From: a virus
DNA: 23,533 bases
IMG/VR virus record: IMGVR_UViG_3300025301_000120
Span: 1-23,533 of that record
Strand: one strand, 5' to 3'
Positions 14,607 through 22,531 of this stretch are shown here, in pieces. The notes under the pieces were generated by a model, which worked only from the letters and a program-made list of their open reading frames with translations, searched no databases and had not been told where the DNA came from. The translations under genes were made by a program, and so were the position numbers. Numbering within the stretch: position 1 is the first letter of the stretch; every line of letters starts with the position of its first letter.

Positions 14607-15449
14607 ATGGCAATAGACATAAACACACTATCAGATCCGCAATTACAGAGGTTGGCTGCACAGTTTGGTATTAGTCAACCAAGTTATAATCCTCTTCCTG
14701 GGTTGGTGCAATTTGGTCAAGCACCGTATGGTGCGGCTCCAATACAGGCGGCTCCTACTATATCGCCATTAGGATTAACGGTTGGCGCACCACCCGTTAC
14801 CGTTCCAGCAGGAATTCGTACTATGGTAAGAGAAGCATATGAGCCAGCAACACAGCAGGCATTAGAGGATTTGCGAATGGCTGCCCAAAGTGAAGCTGAT
14901 CGAAGGGGTATGGATATAGCCGATACGCCTATTGGTCAATCATATCTACGACAGGTATCTCGACTGAGGTCTGGTATAGCCGGACAGGAAGCGCAATCCG
15001 TATTGGGATTAATCGGACAACGTGAAAAATTATTACAACAACAAGCCGAAGCGCAAGAAAGAGCAAGGCAAGTCAGATTTGGATTAGAATCGGGGGATAT
15101 TTTAAACAGAGCTAGGCTTCAACAAGAAGGTGGGCAATTCGCTGAGAGATCATTGCAAGCCAGGTCAGGATTAGCACAGAAGATGCAAGAGCAGGCAAAG
15201 TCTCAACAGATAGCTGCCCAACAGTTCCAAGAGGGGTTAAGGCAACAAGCCTTTCAAAATAGAATGGCACTAGGGGGAATGGCTGGTGACTTGGGGTTGG
15301 GTCTAGGCAGGCTAAGACAACCAGCCGGTACAATCACTACTGCTGCTCCCTCCCTGACGGAGAGATTTGGTGGCGTGGCTGGTGGACTGATTCCATTATC
15401 TCTTGGTTTATCTGGTGTGAATCTAAAAAATATATTAGGGATAAAATAG
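14607..15449 (+). CDS. Glutamine-rich helical virion protein, candidate ejection protein
   Basis: 280 aa with AGGAGAAGGG upstream. Residues 1-70 are P/A/G-rich with GAAPIQAAPTISPLG. Residues about 75-215 are a long helix rich in Q, A, E and R (EAQSVLGLIGQREKLLQQ, QQIAAQQFQEGLRQQ). The C-terminus (about 218-277) is glycine-rich and hydrophobic (GGMAGDLGLGLGRL, GGVAGGLIPLSLGLSG). This amphipathic, Q/A-rich composition is common among internal virion proteins. The second of four consecutive large genes; function is inferred from neighbours. Confidence 0.55.
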   Translation: MAIDINTLSDPQLQRLAAQFGISQPSYNPLPGLVQFGQAPYGAAPIQAAPTISPLGLTVGAPPVTVPAGIRTMVREAYEPATQQALEDLRMAAQSEADRRGMDIADTPIGQSYLRQVSRLRSGIAGQEAQSVLGLIGQREKLLQQQAEAQERARQVRFGLESGDILNRARLQQEGGQFAERSLQARSGLAQKMQEQAKSQQIAAQQFQEGLRQQAFQNRMALGGMAGDLGLGLGRLRQPAGTITTAAPSLTERFGGVAGGLIPLSLGLSGVNLKNILGIK

Positions 15450-15461
15450 CAGGAGAGTCGA

Positions 15462-16577
15462 ATGGCAAATAGTTTACTTGGGTTAGGGCTAGGACTTCCT
15501 AGTCTCGATACTTCTTCCAATCAAATGCCGGAAGGCTTCATCGACCCCGTTAGTCAATTACCAGAAGGGGCGCAAACGGCTCTAGGACTCGCCAGGGTGC
15601 TGAAGTGGGCAGGATTAACACAAGGCGATCCTGCCGCAGAGTTGAGGCAGGAAGCGCAGAAACAACAGTTAGCAGGGTTGCGGGTAAGGGGACTACAGCA
15701 GGGACTTGAAGAAGGTGAAAGAGCAAAATTGACTTGGCATTTAGGTGGTGCAGGGCGAACGCTACTTAGTAGTATGGATGATGACCAAAGAGAACGGTAT
15801 ATAAATGCGAAATTTCCTAAGATGGGTGAGTATTTAAAAGGTAAACTTGCATACCAACCAGAGCTATTTCAATCCAAGCCTTCATGGTATGCAAAAGCAT
15901 CAGAGTTAGACCAGCATGTGTACGATAAAGCTCTCAGAGAGGGTGATTTTGCTACAATGGTAAGGGTACAACAACGTAATAGGTCCAAACCGGATAAACC
16001 TCTTACTCTGCCACAAAAGAGTACCCTGAGACAACGCTACCGGAGTACGGCAACGAAGAACGTGGAAAGGCAGTATAAAGACGCAGTAGGTAGATATCTG
16101 GACCTTGACAAGCTCGCCGGTGGAGATATGACGGTAGCATCAGCAATCTTGAATATAAGAATCCAAAATCAAGCACGATTTTTGGCAAAGCAAAGTAATC
16201 AGGAAGATCTGTTTGAGAACATGCCTGTTGCATTGGATCCCGATACGGTTCAAGAAGTAGTCAGGAGGATCGTTTTGAACCTTAGCAAGTGGCCAGTACC
16301 ACCAGAACTACAACGGATAATTTCGAGTACAGAGAACCACAAGGCTATAGTCAAAAGTATGGTAGAAGTCTTTAAAAAAACTACAGGAAACTATGATGGT
16401 GTAGATTCGTTCAAAGAAGTGATCATACCCCGCCTTAAACAATTAGGAGTCCATGACTATGACATGCAAAATAAGTTAATAAATGAAATTATGAAGCCTT
16501 TCTTGGAAGTAAAGAAAAAAAAGAAAAAAAAGGAAAAGCCTTGGTGGAATCCTTTTCCATTCATGTTTAGTCCATGA
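15462..16577 (+). CDS. Virion protein with lysine-rich C-terminus
   Basis: 371 aa with AGGAGAG upstream. It begins LLGLGLGLPSL, then becomes mainly helical and charged; there is no enzymatic motif. The C-terminus has seven consecutive lysines (about 351-357) followed by EKPWWNPFPFMFSP. The lysines are encoded by an A-rich tract (16511-16531). The stop TGA overlaps the next ATG (ATGA at 16574-16577). The lysine-rich-PWW ending resembles that of the small protein at 3087-3341 (KKDPWWKVW). Third member of the putative ejection set. Confidence 0.55.
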   Translation: MANSLLGLGLGLPSLDTSSNQMPEGFIDPVSQLPEGAQTALGLARVLKWAGLTQGDPAAELRQEAQKQQLAGLRVRGLQQGLEEGERAKLTWHLGGAGRTLLSSMDDDQRERYINAKFPKMGEYLKGKLAYQPELFQSKPSWYAKASELDQHVYDKALREGDFATMVRVQQRNRSKPDKPLTLPQKSTLRQRYRSTATKNVERQYKDAVGRYLDLDKLAGGDMTVASAILNIRIQNQARFLAKQSNQEDLFENMPVALDPDTVQEVVRRIVLNLSKWPVPPELQRIISSTENHKAIVKSMVEVFKKTTGNYDGVDSFKEVIIPRLKQLGVHDYDMQNKLINEIMKPFLEVKKKKKKKEKPWWNPFPFMFSP

Positions 16578-19500
16578 TTAAAATTTTTGTTGACAAACTA
16601 CCCCTTGAAGAATCTAAGGAAGGTTTTTCCAGGGAACGAGGGGTGGAAGGATCATGGGAATATGACCAAAAGATAGACCCATCTTCTTTCGAAACCCCAA
16701 TTGTTGAGCTTTTACCCCCGCCAGAGGACGAGGCTTACGAACCCTTTGCTACTACTGATTTTTGGGAAACAACTAAACATGAATGGAAAGAGGGATTAAA
16801 GGAAATAGAAGGAGCCTATACTGGAAAGGAATCTTTTTTACAGAGATTTTTTGACCCCCGACCAAAAGTACAAGCTGGCTTTGGTGCTATACGGGCAGCA
16901 TTTTCGCCCGCTATGGGGTTAGTTCGTGCAACAGGAATCGGACCAGGAGCGAGAGATGTAAGTGAGAAACTTGGTGCATCTCCTGAAACTGCGGCACAAA
17001 TAGGGGAAGCAATAGAGTTGGCTGCAATAATGTATCCCAAAGTTCCCTATACGATAGCAAGAAATGTATTAAGGGATATATCGCATAGCACAAGTCTTTA
17101 TAAAGTTGCTGGACTAAGCCCCAAATGGGAAAAAGCAGTCGATCGGCTTGGGCAACATATTCTGTCTAAAACACCAAGATGGCTTAGGGCTGGTGGTGGA
17201 ACACCTAAAGAATTTCGTGAAATGAAGGCTAATTTAGCGGCTGCTCTCAATAATGAAATTGAAATTGCTATCGAGTTGGGAAGTAAATTGGCCTTGGGTC
17301 TTTCACATGCAGAGAGGCTTAGAGCCGATCAAATACTTCGTGGTAGCATTGTGACGGCAAAAACACCCCCCAAAATAGTTGGTCCTACTATTGATGCTAG
17401 AGCGCATATAGATAGACTACAGGAAGAATTAGTTAAACTTGGTCATCTTTCACCTGAAACCGTTGAACGCGCTAGTCGAAACTTTGGACCATATTTTGCT
17501 CGACTATATGAGTTCAGGAAGACTAGAAAAAGCCCTATCATAGCCACAGGTAAACTAAGACTAGGAACGTCACGCCTAAAGGCAAGAGGCGAGAGAATCA
17601 CGGTTAATATTCCAGAAAGAAATCCTGGCGTTTCTTCCCCATTAGGCCAAGATAAGGGTTATACCACTGTTAACATAGATGGCGATATAGTTCCCGTTAG
17701 TGCTGTGCAAAATATAGAAAAAACTACAGATAGAGCTGATGCCTTAAAAGATGTTTTAGCTTATGGTTTTAGAGTCGAATCGAGAGCAGCAAGCCCTCTA
17801 GGTCCAGGTAGAAAGGTAACTTTATTTAGAGACATACCTGAACGCCTTAGAGCAGCACCGGCGGGGAAACAGGTTTATAGAACTAAAGATTCTACGGCTG
17901 AAGCTGTTCACTTTGCTAAAAGCGAAAAATTACCAGACGATGTTGGGGCGGTATTGGCTGAGAAAACTAAAATTTCCCCCGAACAGATAGATGACATTGT
18001 AAATAGGTTGCGTGAAGTTACAATGGAGGGTGGGCGTGTCGCACCCAATGATGTTACCCGTGTTATTCGAGCTGTGGCTCCTACGGAAGAAGTATATATC
18101 GGCACGGGCTTGGGCGAACTGAGGTCAGAGCCAGCCTATGTATTTACAAAGACTAGTCACGAAATGTCCCGTCAGGCTAAAGTAAGTGAGTTTTTTACTA
18201 AAGTCGCAAATACTCCCGAATGGGTTTCTGCAACAGAACAACCTGGATTTATTCGGCTAGGGGATGACGTAAAAACCCTTGGTGCGCTTGCCAAGAAATA
18301 TGTTCGTGCTGATGTGGCTGACGAAATTAATTACATGAGTAAGATGCCTGGTGATTTTCTAAAAATTTTAGAACGACTAACAAATATGTGGAAAGTCGGC
18401 AAGGTTACGAATCCCGCTACTATGGCTCGGAATATTATTTCAAGCACAATAATTGCAGATTGGGGTGGGCTATCACCTTTTCGTCCAAGCGGAATTGCTG
18501 CATACACTAGGACTTTAAAGGGTTTTCTTGGTTACGACCCAATATCAGTCGATTGGCTTAAACAAGCAAAGGAGGGTGGTCTTTACCGTGCCACATTCAA
18601 CAAACAGGAAATAAATGCAATGTACACTGGAATGCACACTGGATGGATGAAATCCCCCGATAGCAATGCGATCATTAGAGGGTTAGATGCCGTGCAAGCA
18701 CTAAGTTATAAAATTGGAAAGCCCGTAGGGCATCCAACACGGATTTATGGGGCCATTGACCACTTCTTTAAGAGTGCGCTTTATGTGCATCAAAGAATGC
18801 ATGGAAAGGATCACGCAATAGCTTTAAGGCACGCTAAAAAATTCGGCATTGATTATCAGGACATTAGTCCGATAGTAAGAGAAATGCGGAAAGCCCCCCT
18901 TGGTATGCCATTCGCCACCTTTGCAAGCAAGGCCATCCCTCTTTCGATTGAAGCAGCAGTAAAACATCCGATTCGTTTTTGGAAATGGCCCATTGCCTTT
19001 GCTGGTATGGAAGAAATATCCAAACGCTCATTGGAAGGTGATTTTCCAGAAACAACAGGGAAACACATTGCCGCTACAAAACGAGCAGGGAATCTTAATC
19101 TACCACGCCATGTGCTTTTGCCAACAAAAGACAAAGATGGAAGATATCAGTTTCTTGACTTAGGGTATATGCTTCCATTTGGTGACTTGGTAGAATTAGT
19201 AGATGCCGGTTTATTCGGTGGAACGGCATCGGAGATATCCTTTAAAGTTCCTGGTGGTCCGGCGGCGGCAGTTCTTGAGCTAGGGTTTAATCGCAGCTTA
19301 TTTACTGGTAGGGATATTTTTAAGCGCACAGACACATGGCCTGAAGCGTTCGGTAAGATGACAGATCACTTACTCAAGGCTTGGTTCCCATCATTGACTC
19401 CCCCCATTCCAGGTACTGGTTTTACTGGTGGTCATGGAGTCACGGCACTTCGGAAGGCGATAGCTCCAGAAGTACACATTCGAGGGGAACAGCCGTTAAA

Positions 19501-19780
19501 ATCTAAAGATTTCTTTGGAAGGCAAAAGACGGTAGGTACGGTAATAGCATCTAAGTTGTTGGGTATAAATATCAAGAGTGTCTCATTGAATGATTTAAGA
19601 AAATTGGGCCTTTTAAAGCGTGACCAGGATCTCCGAGAATTAATTCGGAAGAGGCGTGACATAGAGCTTAGTGCTTTGCCTAAACCTAAAAAAAGACGCT
19701 TAATTGAATCCATTCAAAAAGAAATACAAAAGGTTCTCGAAGACTTTTCGGAAAAATACAGAGCTGGTTATGACTATTGA
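16574..19780 (+). CDS. 1068-aa internal virion protein with LPD-like region
   Basis: The largest gene in the window, coupled by ATGA and lacking its own Shine-Dalgarno. Residues 1-75 are acidic. Residues about 100-200 are helical and partly hydrophobic. A mixed region (about 290-560) has short beta segments. From about 600 to 810 there is a distinctive stretch, TNPATMARNIISSTIIADWG, AIDHFFKSALYVHQRMHG, ALRHAKKFGIDY, then PFATFASKAIPLSIEAAVKHPIRFWKWP. This resembles large-polyvalent-protein associated regions (LPD38-type) found in big phage virion proteins that enter the host. The last 60 residues are basic and helical. Likely the main DNA-ejection protein, in the position of T7 gp16. Confidence 0.6.
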   Translation: MIKIFVDKLPLEESKEGFSRERGVEGSWEYDQKIDPSSFETPIVELLPPPEDEAYEPFATTDFWETTKHEWKEGLKEIEGAYTGKESFLQRFFDPRPKVQAGFGAIRAAFSPAMGLVRATGIGPGARDVSEKLGASPETAAQIGEAIELAAIMYPKVPYTIARNVLRDISHSTSLYKVAGLSPKWEKAVDRLGQHILSKTPRWLRAGGGTPKEFREMKANLAAALNNEIEIAIELGSKLALGLSHAERLRADQILRGSIVTAKTPPKIVGPTIDARAHIDRLQEELVKLGHLSPETVERASRNFGPYFARLYEFRKTRKSPIIATGKLRLGTSRLKARGERITVNIPERNPGVSSPLGQDKGYTTVNIDGDIVPVSAVQNIEKTTDRADALKDVLAYGFRVESRAASPLGPGRKVTLFRDIPERLRAAPAGKQVYRTKDSTAEAVHFAKSEKLPDDVGAVLAEKTKISPEQIDDIVNRLREVTMEGGRVAPNDVTRVIRAVAPTEEVYIGTGLGELRSEPAYVFTKTSHEMSRQAKVSEFFTKVANTPEWVSATEQPGFIRLGDDVKTLGALAKKYVRADVADEINYMSKMPGDFLKILERLTNMWKVGKVTNPATMARNIISSTIIADWGGLSPFRPSGIAAYTRTLKGFLGYDPISVDWLKQAKEGGLYRATFNKQEINAMYTGMHTGWMKSPDSNAIIRGLDAVQALSYKIGKPVGHPTRIYGAIDHFFKSALYVHQRMHGKDHAIALRHAKKFGIDYQDISPIVREMRKAPLGMPFATFASKAIPLSIEAAVKHPIRFWKWPIAFAGMEEISKRSLEGDFPETTGKHIAATKRAGNLNLPRHVLLPTKDKDGRYQFLDLGYMLPFGDLVELVDAGLFGGTASEISFKVPGGPAAAVLELGFNRSLFTGRDIFKRTDTWPEAFGKMTDHLLKAWFPSLTPPIPGTGFTGGHGVTALRKAIAPEVHIRGEQPLKSKDFFGRQKTVGTVIASKLLGINIKSVSLNDLRKLGLLKRDQDLRELIRKRRDIELSALPKPKKRRLIESIQKEIQKVLEDFSEKYRAGYDY

Positions 19781-20210
19781 TTTAAACAAACATGGTGAAA
19801 TTCTAAACTCGGTGTGTGAGATGGGTTATATACTCGATGACGAATTTGCGCCCATTAAATCTCATTGTCTGGCTCGCATGGAAATGGGTAAGAAAACCTA
19901 TGCTAATTTTGACGAACAACAAAGAGATTATATTGACGAAGCTAATGAAGAACTGCTAGACGCAATCAATTATTTGTGTATGCAATACAGTAGATCCCCT
20001 GATGTCTATCTATTGCGTATTGCTAGTGATATAATGACAACACTAACTCAACTACAGGTGTGGCAAAGAAATAATATCAAAGAGACCGTGATGACTGATG
20101 ACCGTATGTTTCGTTTTTTAGATAGACCGCTTGACCGTATGTCTGATGCCTTCAAAAGAGTACGCAGAAGGGTATTGGATATATGTACGGCAACCTACTA
20201 TTTGCGCTAA
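19770..20210 (+). CDS. MazG-like NTP pyrophosphohydrolase candidate
   Basis: 146 aa from ATG 19770, which overlaps the previous gene by 11 bases. An upstream in-frame start at 19704 would overlap by 77 and add a basic, unlikely N-terminus. Residues about 36-70 (ARMEMGKKTYANFDEQQ, then YIDEANEELLDAINYL) fit the helix pattern ExxEE..D of phage MazG-like all-alpha nucleotide hydrolases, which require Mg2+. The C-terminal region is basic. The complete metal-binding set cannot be confirmed by eye, so a non-enzymatic helical protein is possible. Confidence 0.5.
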   Translation: MTIDLNKHGEILNSVCEMGYILDDEFAPIKSHCLARMEMGKKTYANFDEQQRDYIDEANEELLDAINYLCMQYSRSPDVYLLRIASDIMTTLTQLQVWQRNNIKETVMTDDRMFRFLDRPLDRMSDAFKRVRRRVLDICTATYYLR

Positions 20211-20575
20211 CGCTGTTAATCTTCCTTGCTGGATGCGTTAAGCCTATCGCCCCACGAAATATTGTCGCAGAACATGTTGGCGTAATTGACGATATTGATG
20301 CAACCTCTAAGGCCAACTCACAAAAACTAGCTCAACTATTCTATTACTATCCACATTTATTGGATGCGGATGGTATGGAAAAAATAACCACTACATCGAA
20401 TACAGCGTTTGTTTATTACATGGCTGCACATGTGGCCTTAGCTCAGGGTGACACTGAGCGGTTTCAAGAATTAATTAAACTGGCTACCGATATACTCGCA
20501 GAAGTAGCACCACTACTGCCAGAATTTCCGAGCCATGAAAGCGAAAGCGTAGTCCCCCCGTCTAGTAGTTTATAA
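20183..20575 (+). CDS. Phage lipoprotein
   Basis: 130 aa beginning 28 bases before the stop of the preceding gene, with GAAGGG about ten bases upstream. Residues 1-17 form a signal peptide (MYGNLLFALTLLIFLAG) with a perfect L-A-G-C lipobox, cysteine at 18. The mature protein is mainly helical (about 30-105) and ends in a P/S-rich tail. No spanin-like proline-rich short form and no enzymatic motif. It could be a second outer-membrane lipoprotein, for example acting in superinfection exclusion or lysis. This is speculation; only export and lipidation are supported by sequence. Confidence 0.7.
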   Translation: MYGNLLFALTLLIFLAGCVKPIAPRNIVAEHVGVIDDIDATSKANSQKLAQLFYYYPHLLDADGMEKITTTSNTAFVYYMAAHVALAQGDTERFQELIKLATDILAEVAPLLPEFPSHESESVVPPSSSL

Positions 20576-20578
20576 TTT

Positions 20579-21418
20579 ATGGTTCCGTTTGAAAGACAGA
20601 TCACGCTTAAAAAGGGCCAGAAATGTGTGCTTGTTTTATTGGGCGACATCCATTGGAATTTAGACGCATGTAACCACCAATTATTTGATGACCTTATCTA
20701 TATGCTGGCCGACCACCGTAAGCATAAAGATTTGGTTAGGGTAATTGGAATGGGCGATTATGTTGATTGTTTCAGCACGTCAGAGCGTGCTGCGCTGGCT
20801 GGCATCCACGACTCATCGCTGGAACAGCTTGACAAGTGGGTAATGGAGTTAATGCAAAAGCTAGCTCGAAAATTGGAACCATTAAAAGGCTGTGTTGACG
20901 GGTTACTGGAAGGACATCATTGGCATAAATTTGAAGGGCCAGATACTAGAGATAGTGAGGGTAAACGCCTATACGGTGTAAGCTCGACTGAATATTTTTG
21001 TAAATTATTAGACGCTCAGTATCTAGGCTTGATGACGATGGGAACTTGGCATATCAACGGTTATCCTCTCCGACTATTAGCGCATCACGGTTACGGGTTT
21101 GCCAGAAGCAAGCCTGGAAAAATTAGAAAACGTACTGCTCTTGCAGACGAATGGATCTCCGACATTTATGCGCTAGGCCACGAACACGCTTTGTTTATAG
21201 AGGAAGACGACCAGATTGCACAGGCGGGAAAGGGAATCAAATCCCATAATAGATACTTCGTTGGTACAGGAAGTTACCCAAGGGGATACAGTATCGGCAC
21301 ACCCTATGGTGGATATGTCGAAGCTAGGTTGCTACCGCCTAACGATTTAGGTTCCCCGATTTTCGAAATCTCTGCCGAAAGCAAGGGATTAAAAATAAAA
21401 GCATGGCCGTTTAAATAA
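20579..21418 (+). CDS. Metallophosphoesterase
   Basis: 279 aa. The motifs of the calcineurin-like phosphoesterase superfamily are in order: G22-D-I-H25 (GDxH), G59-D60-Y-V-D63 (GDxxD), L-E-G-H-H-W-H (about 110-116, where GNH[E/D] is expected), AHHG (about 168-171) and G200-H-E-H203. The Asn of the GNH motif is replaced by His, an unusual change at a metal-bridging position. It would hydrolyse a phosphoester; the substrate is unknown. No Shine-Dalgarno precedes the ATG, which lies three bases after the previous stop, so translation may be coupled. Phages carry such enzymes for nucleotide or nucleic-acid processing. Confidence 0.85.
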   Translation: MVPFERQITLKKGQKCVLVLLGDIHWNLDACNHQLFDDLIYMLADHRKHKDLVRVIGMGDYVDCFSTSERAALAGIHDSSLEQLDKWVMELMQKLARKLEPLKGCVDGLLEGHHWHKFEGPDTRDSEGKRLYGVSSTEYFCKLLDAQYLGLMTMGTWHINGYPLRLLAHHGYGFARSKPGKIRKRTALADEWISDIYALGHEHALFIEEDDQIAQAGKGIKSHNRYFVGTGSYPRGYSIGTPYGGYVEARLLPPNDLGSPIFEISAESKGLKIKAWPFK

Positions 21419-21419
21419 T

Positions 21420-21707
21420 ATGGCGTATAAATCTATTGTAGCTAAACGAGCCTATGAGTCTAGGCGGATAAGGCGTGGACTATGCCACGACTGTAGCCGA
21501 CCAGCCGTAAATGCATCTAGGTGTGCAAGACATATACAGATGCGTATGGCTGTCGATAGGAGATATAAATTGAAAAATCCAGTCAGAGCTTTAAATACAA
21601 ATATCATTACTGGCGTGATCAGACGCATTAGGCAGGACTCACTTATTAGGGAACAACCTACGTACTGTTTTTCTCATGGTGTAGTTAGTACCGCCACGCC
21701 AATCTAA
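21420..21707 (+). CDS. Small basic zinc-finger protein
   Basis: 95 aa starting one base after the phosphoesterase stop (TAA-T-ATG), with no Shine-Dalgarno. The motif C22-H-D-C25 and C35-A-R-H38 gives a compact C-x2-C-x9-C-x2-H zinc site flanked by basic residues (RRIRRG before it). It is strongly basic and likely to bind nucleic acid. It resembles the zinc-knuckle part of HNH-type phage proteins, but I see no HNH catalytic core, so nuclease activity is not supported. Last gene of the rightward late block. Confidence 0.65.
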   Translation: MAYKSIVAKRAYESRRIRRGLCHDCSRPAVNASRCARHIQMRMAVDRRYKLKNPVRALNTNIITGVIRRIRQDSLIREQPTYCFSHGVVSTATPI

Positions 21708-21737
21708 TTTAGCTACATCATGTGGACTAACTAAATT
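21706..21737. terminator. Weak hairpin between convergent genes
   Basis: AATTTAGCTA (21706-21715) and TAACTAAATT (21728-21737) form a 10-position stem with one C-A mismatch and a 12-base loop, in the 64-base gap between convergent genes. The stop of the + gene lies in the left arm. There is no clear T tract on either strand, so it would be a weak bidirectional terminator at best. Confidence 0.3.
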
Positions 21738-21771
21738 GTAAAGAAATAATTGCACTTGATATACCCACCTA

Positions 21772-22212
21772 CTAATTGTTTTCATTTTTTACCAGACTGC
21801 CAGATAGGATATGAGCTAACTCGTCAAGTTTTTCGATATCAGTTTTCGAATGCAATGCAATATTTTGTGTAGCCTCGCCAGCATCAAGTCGCTCTTTGTC
21901 TCGTAAAATACCATAGACAGTAGCCGCCTGAAGCGAACTAGCATCCCCTAGTTTAGATTCGATCTGGCTTAGTGCTTTTTTGGACAACTCAGTACTAGCA
22001 GCTTGCATTACCCGTTTTTGTTTGAGTCTATACTCGGCAAAAACCTCATCATCGTATATCTCTCGCCAACCATGCGAGCCGTTAAGGATATGTTTGACCG
22101 TATCAAGGTTAATCGCAGTTGTGCCAGAGATTTGTCCAGGGCTGAAACCTAAATCCGACATCGCCTTTATCCGGCCTGCCGTGGGTAAGTCTGTTCGCCT
22201 TCCTTTCGCCAT
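21772..22212 (-). CDS. HTH protein, candidate small terminase subunit
   Basis: 146 aa from ATG at 22212-22210. A longer form would begin with TTG at 22248 and add 12 residues with no better ribosome site. Residues 12-45 (AGRIKAMSDLGFSPGQISG, then TTAINLDTVKHILNG) have the spacing of a helix-turn-helix. Residues about 60-120 are helical, including YRLKQKRVMQAASTELSKKA and AATVYGILRDKERLDAGEAT. The latter pattern recurs in phage small terminase/HTH proteins that recognise packaging sites. It is the only minus-strand gene here. A transcriptional regulator is the main alternative. Confidence 0.6.
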   Translation of the reverse strand: MAKGRRTDLPTAGRIKAMSDLGFSPGQISGTTAINLDTVKHILNGSHGWREIYDDEVFAEYRLKQKRVMQAASTELSKKALSQIESKLGDASSLQAATVYGILRDKERLDAGEATQNIALHSKTDIEKLDELAHILSGSLVKNENN

Positions 22213-22250
22213 ATAAATAGAGTACCATAGCGGTGTGAACCGAGGCAAGC

Positions 22251-22433
22251 ATGGATACGTTTACAGATTGCGGATTTTGCAACAATCCGACACGGGATGG
22301 TGAGATTAGATTTTATTGCCTGAACTGTGAAAGCGTTATGTGCCAAAATTGTGAAACACACTGTCTAAATTGCGAAGCCGAACACGACCCTGACCCGTCA
22401 AAAAGACAGTGCGCCACCTGCCAGTGTAGATAA
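22251..22433 (+). CDS. Cysteine-rich zinc-binding mini-protein
   Basis: 60 aa with 11 cysteines and two histidines. CxxC pairs fall at 7/10, 23/26, 31/34, 38/41 and 54/57, plus C59. This could bind two to three zinc ions, for example as a ribbon pair or treble-clef. GAGG at 22242-22245 gives a well-placed Shine-Dalgarno. Its start is 38 bases from the start of the divergent minus-strand gene, and a strong hairpin plus T tract follows, so it may be a separate transcription unit. The function is unknown; many such proteins bind host transcription or translation factors. Confidence 0.7.
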   Translation: MDTFTDCGFCNNPTRDGEIRFYCLNCESVMCQNCETHCLNCEAEHDPDPSKRQCATCQCR

Positions 22434-22438
22434 ACCCT

Positions 22439-22475
22439 AATAATATCACACAGTTAGTGACTATTATTTTTTTTT
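22439..22475 (+). terminator. Rho-independent terminator
   Basis: AATAATATCAC (22439-22449) pairs with GTGA-C-TATTATT (22457-22468) over 11 bp with a single bulged C. The loop is 7 bases (ACAGTTA), and a run of nine T (22467-22475) follows directly. The stem is AT-rich, but the hairpin plus T-tract form is clear. It ends the cysteine-rich protein gene and separates it from the next promoter. Confidence 0.65.
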
Positions 22476-22495
22476 AAAAAAAGTTCTTTTTTCTA

Positions 22496-22529
22496 TTGTA
22501 TTTTGATTTTGATTGTGATAATCATAATC
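22496..22529 (+). promoter_or_regulatory. Promoter with overlapping operator-like dyad
   Basis: An extended -10, TGT-GATAAT (22514-22522), lies 15 bases after TTGTAT (22496-22501) and downstream of an A/T tract (T9A7, 22467-22482) that could act as an UP element. Overlapping the -10 is the dyad GATTGTGAT-A-ATCATAATC (22511-22529, one mismatched pair), the form of a repressor binding site. The expected transcription start would be within a few bases of ATG 22532. Confidence 0.5.
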
Positions 22530-22531
22530 TC

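Noticed and set aside
16511-16577. A-rich tract (A8-G-A8) as a -1 frameshift site fusing the 371- and 1068-aa proteins
   Set aside because: The -1 frame meets TAG at 16568-16570 before ATG 16574, so a shift could not produce a fusion; the ATGA overlap explains the junction.
19704-19769. Upstream start for the MazG-like protein
   Set aside because: It would overlap the large virion gene by 77 bases and add a lysine-rich segment; ATG 19770 is the natural overlapping start.
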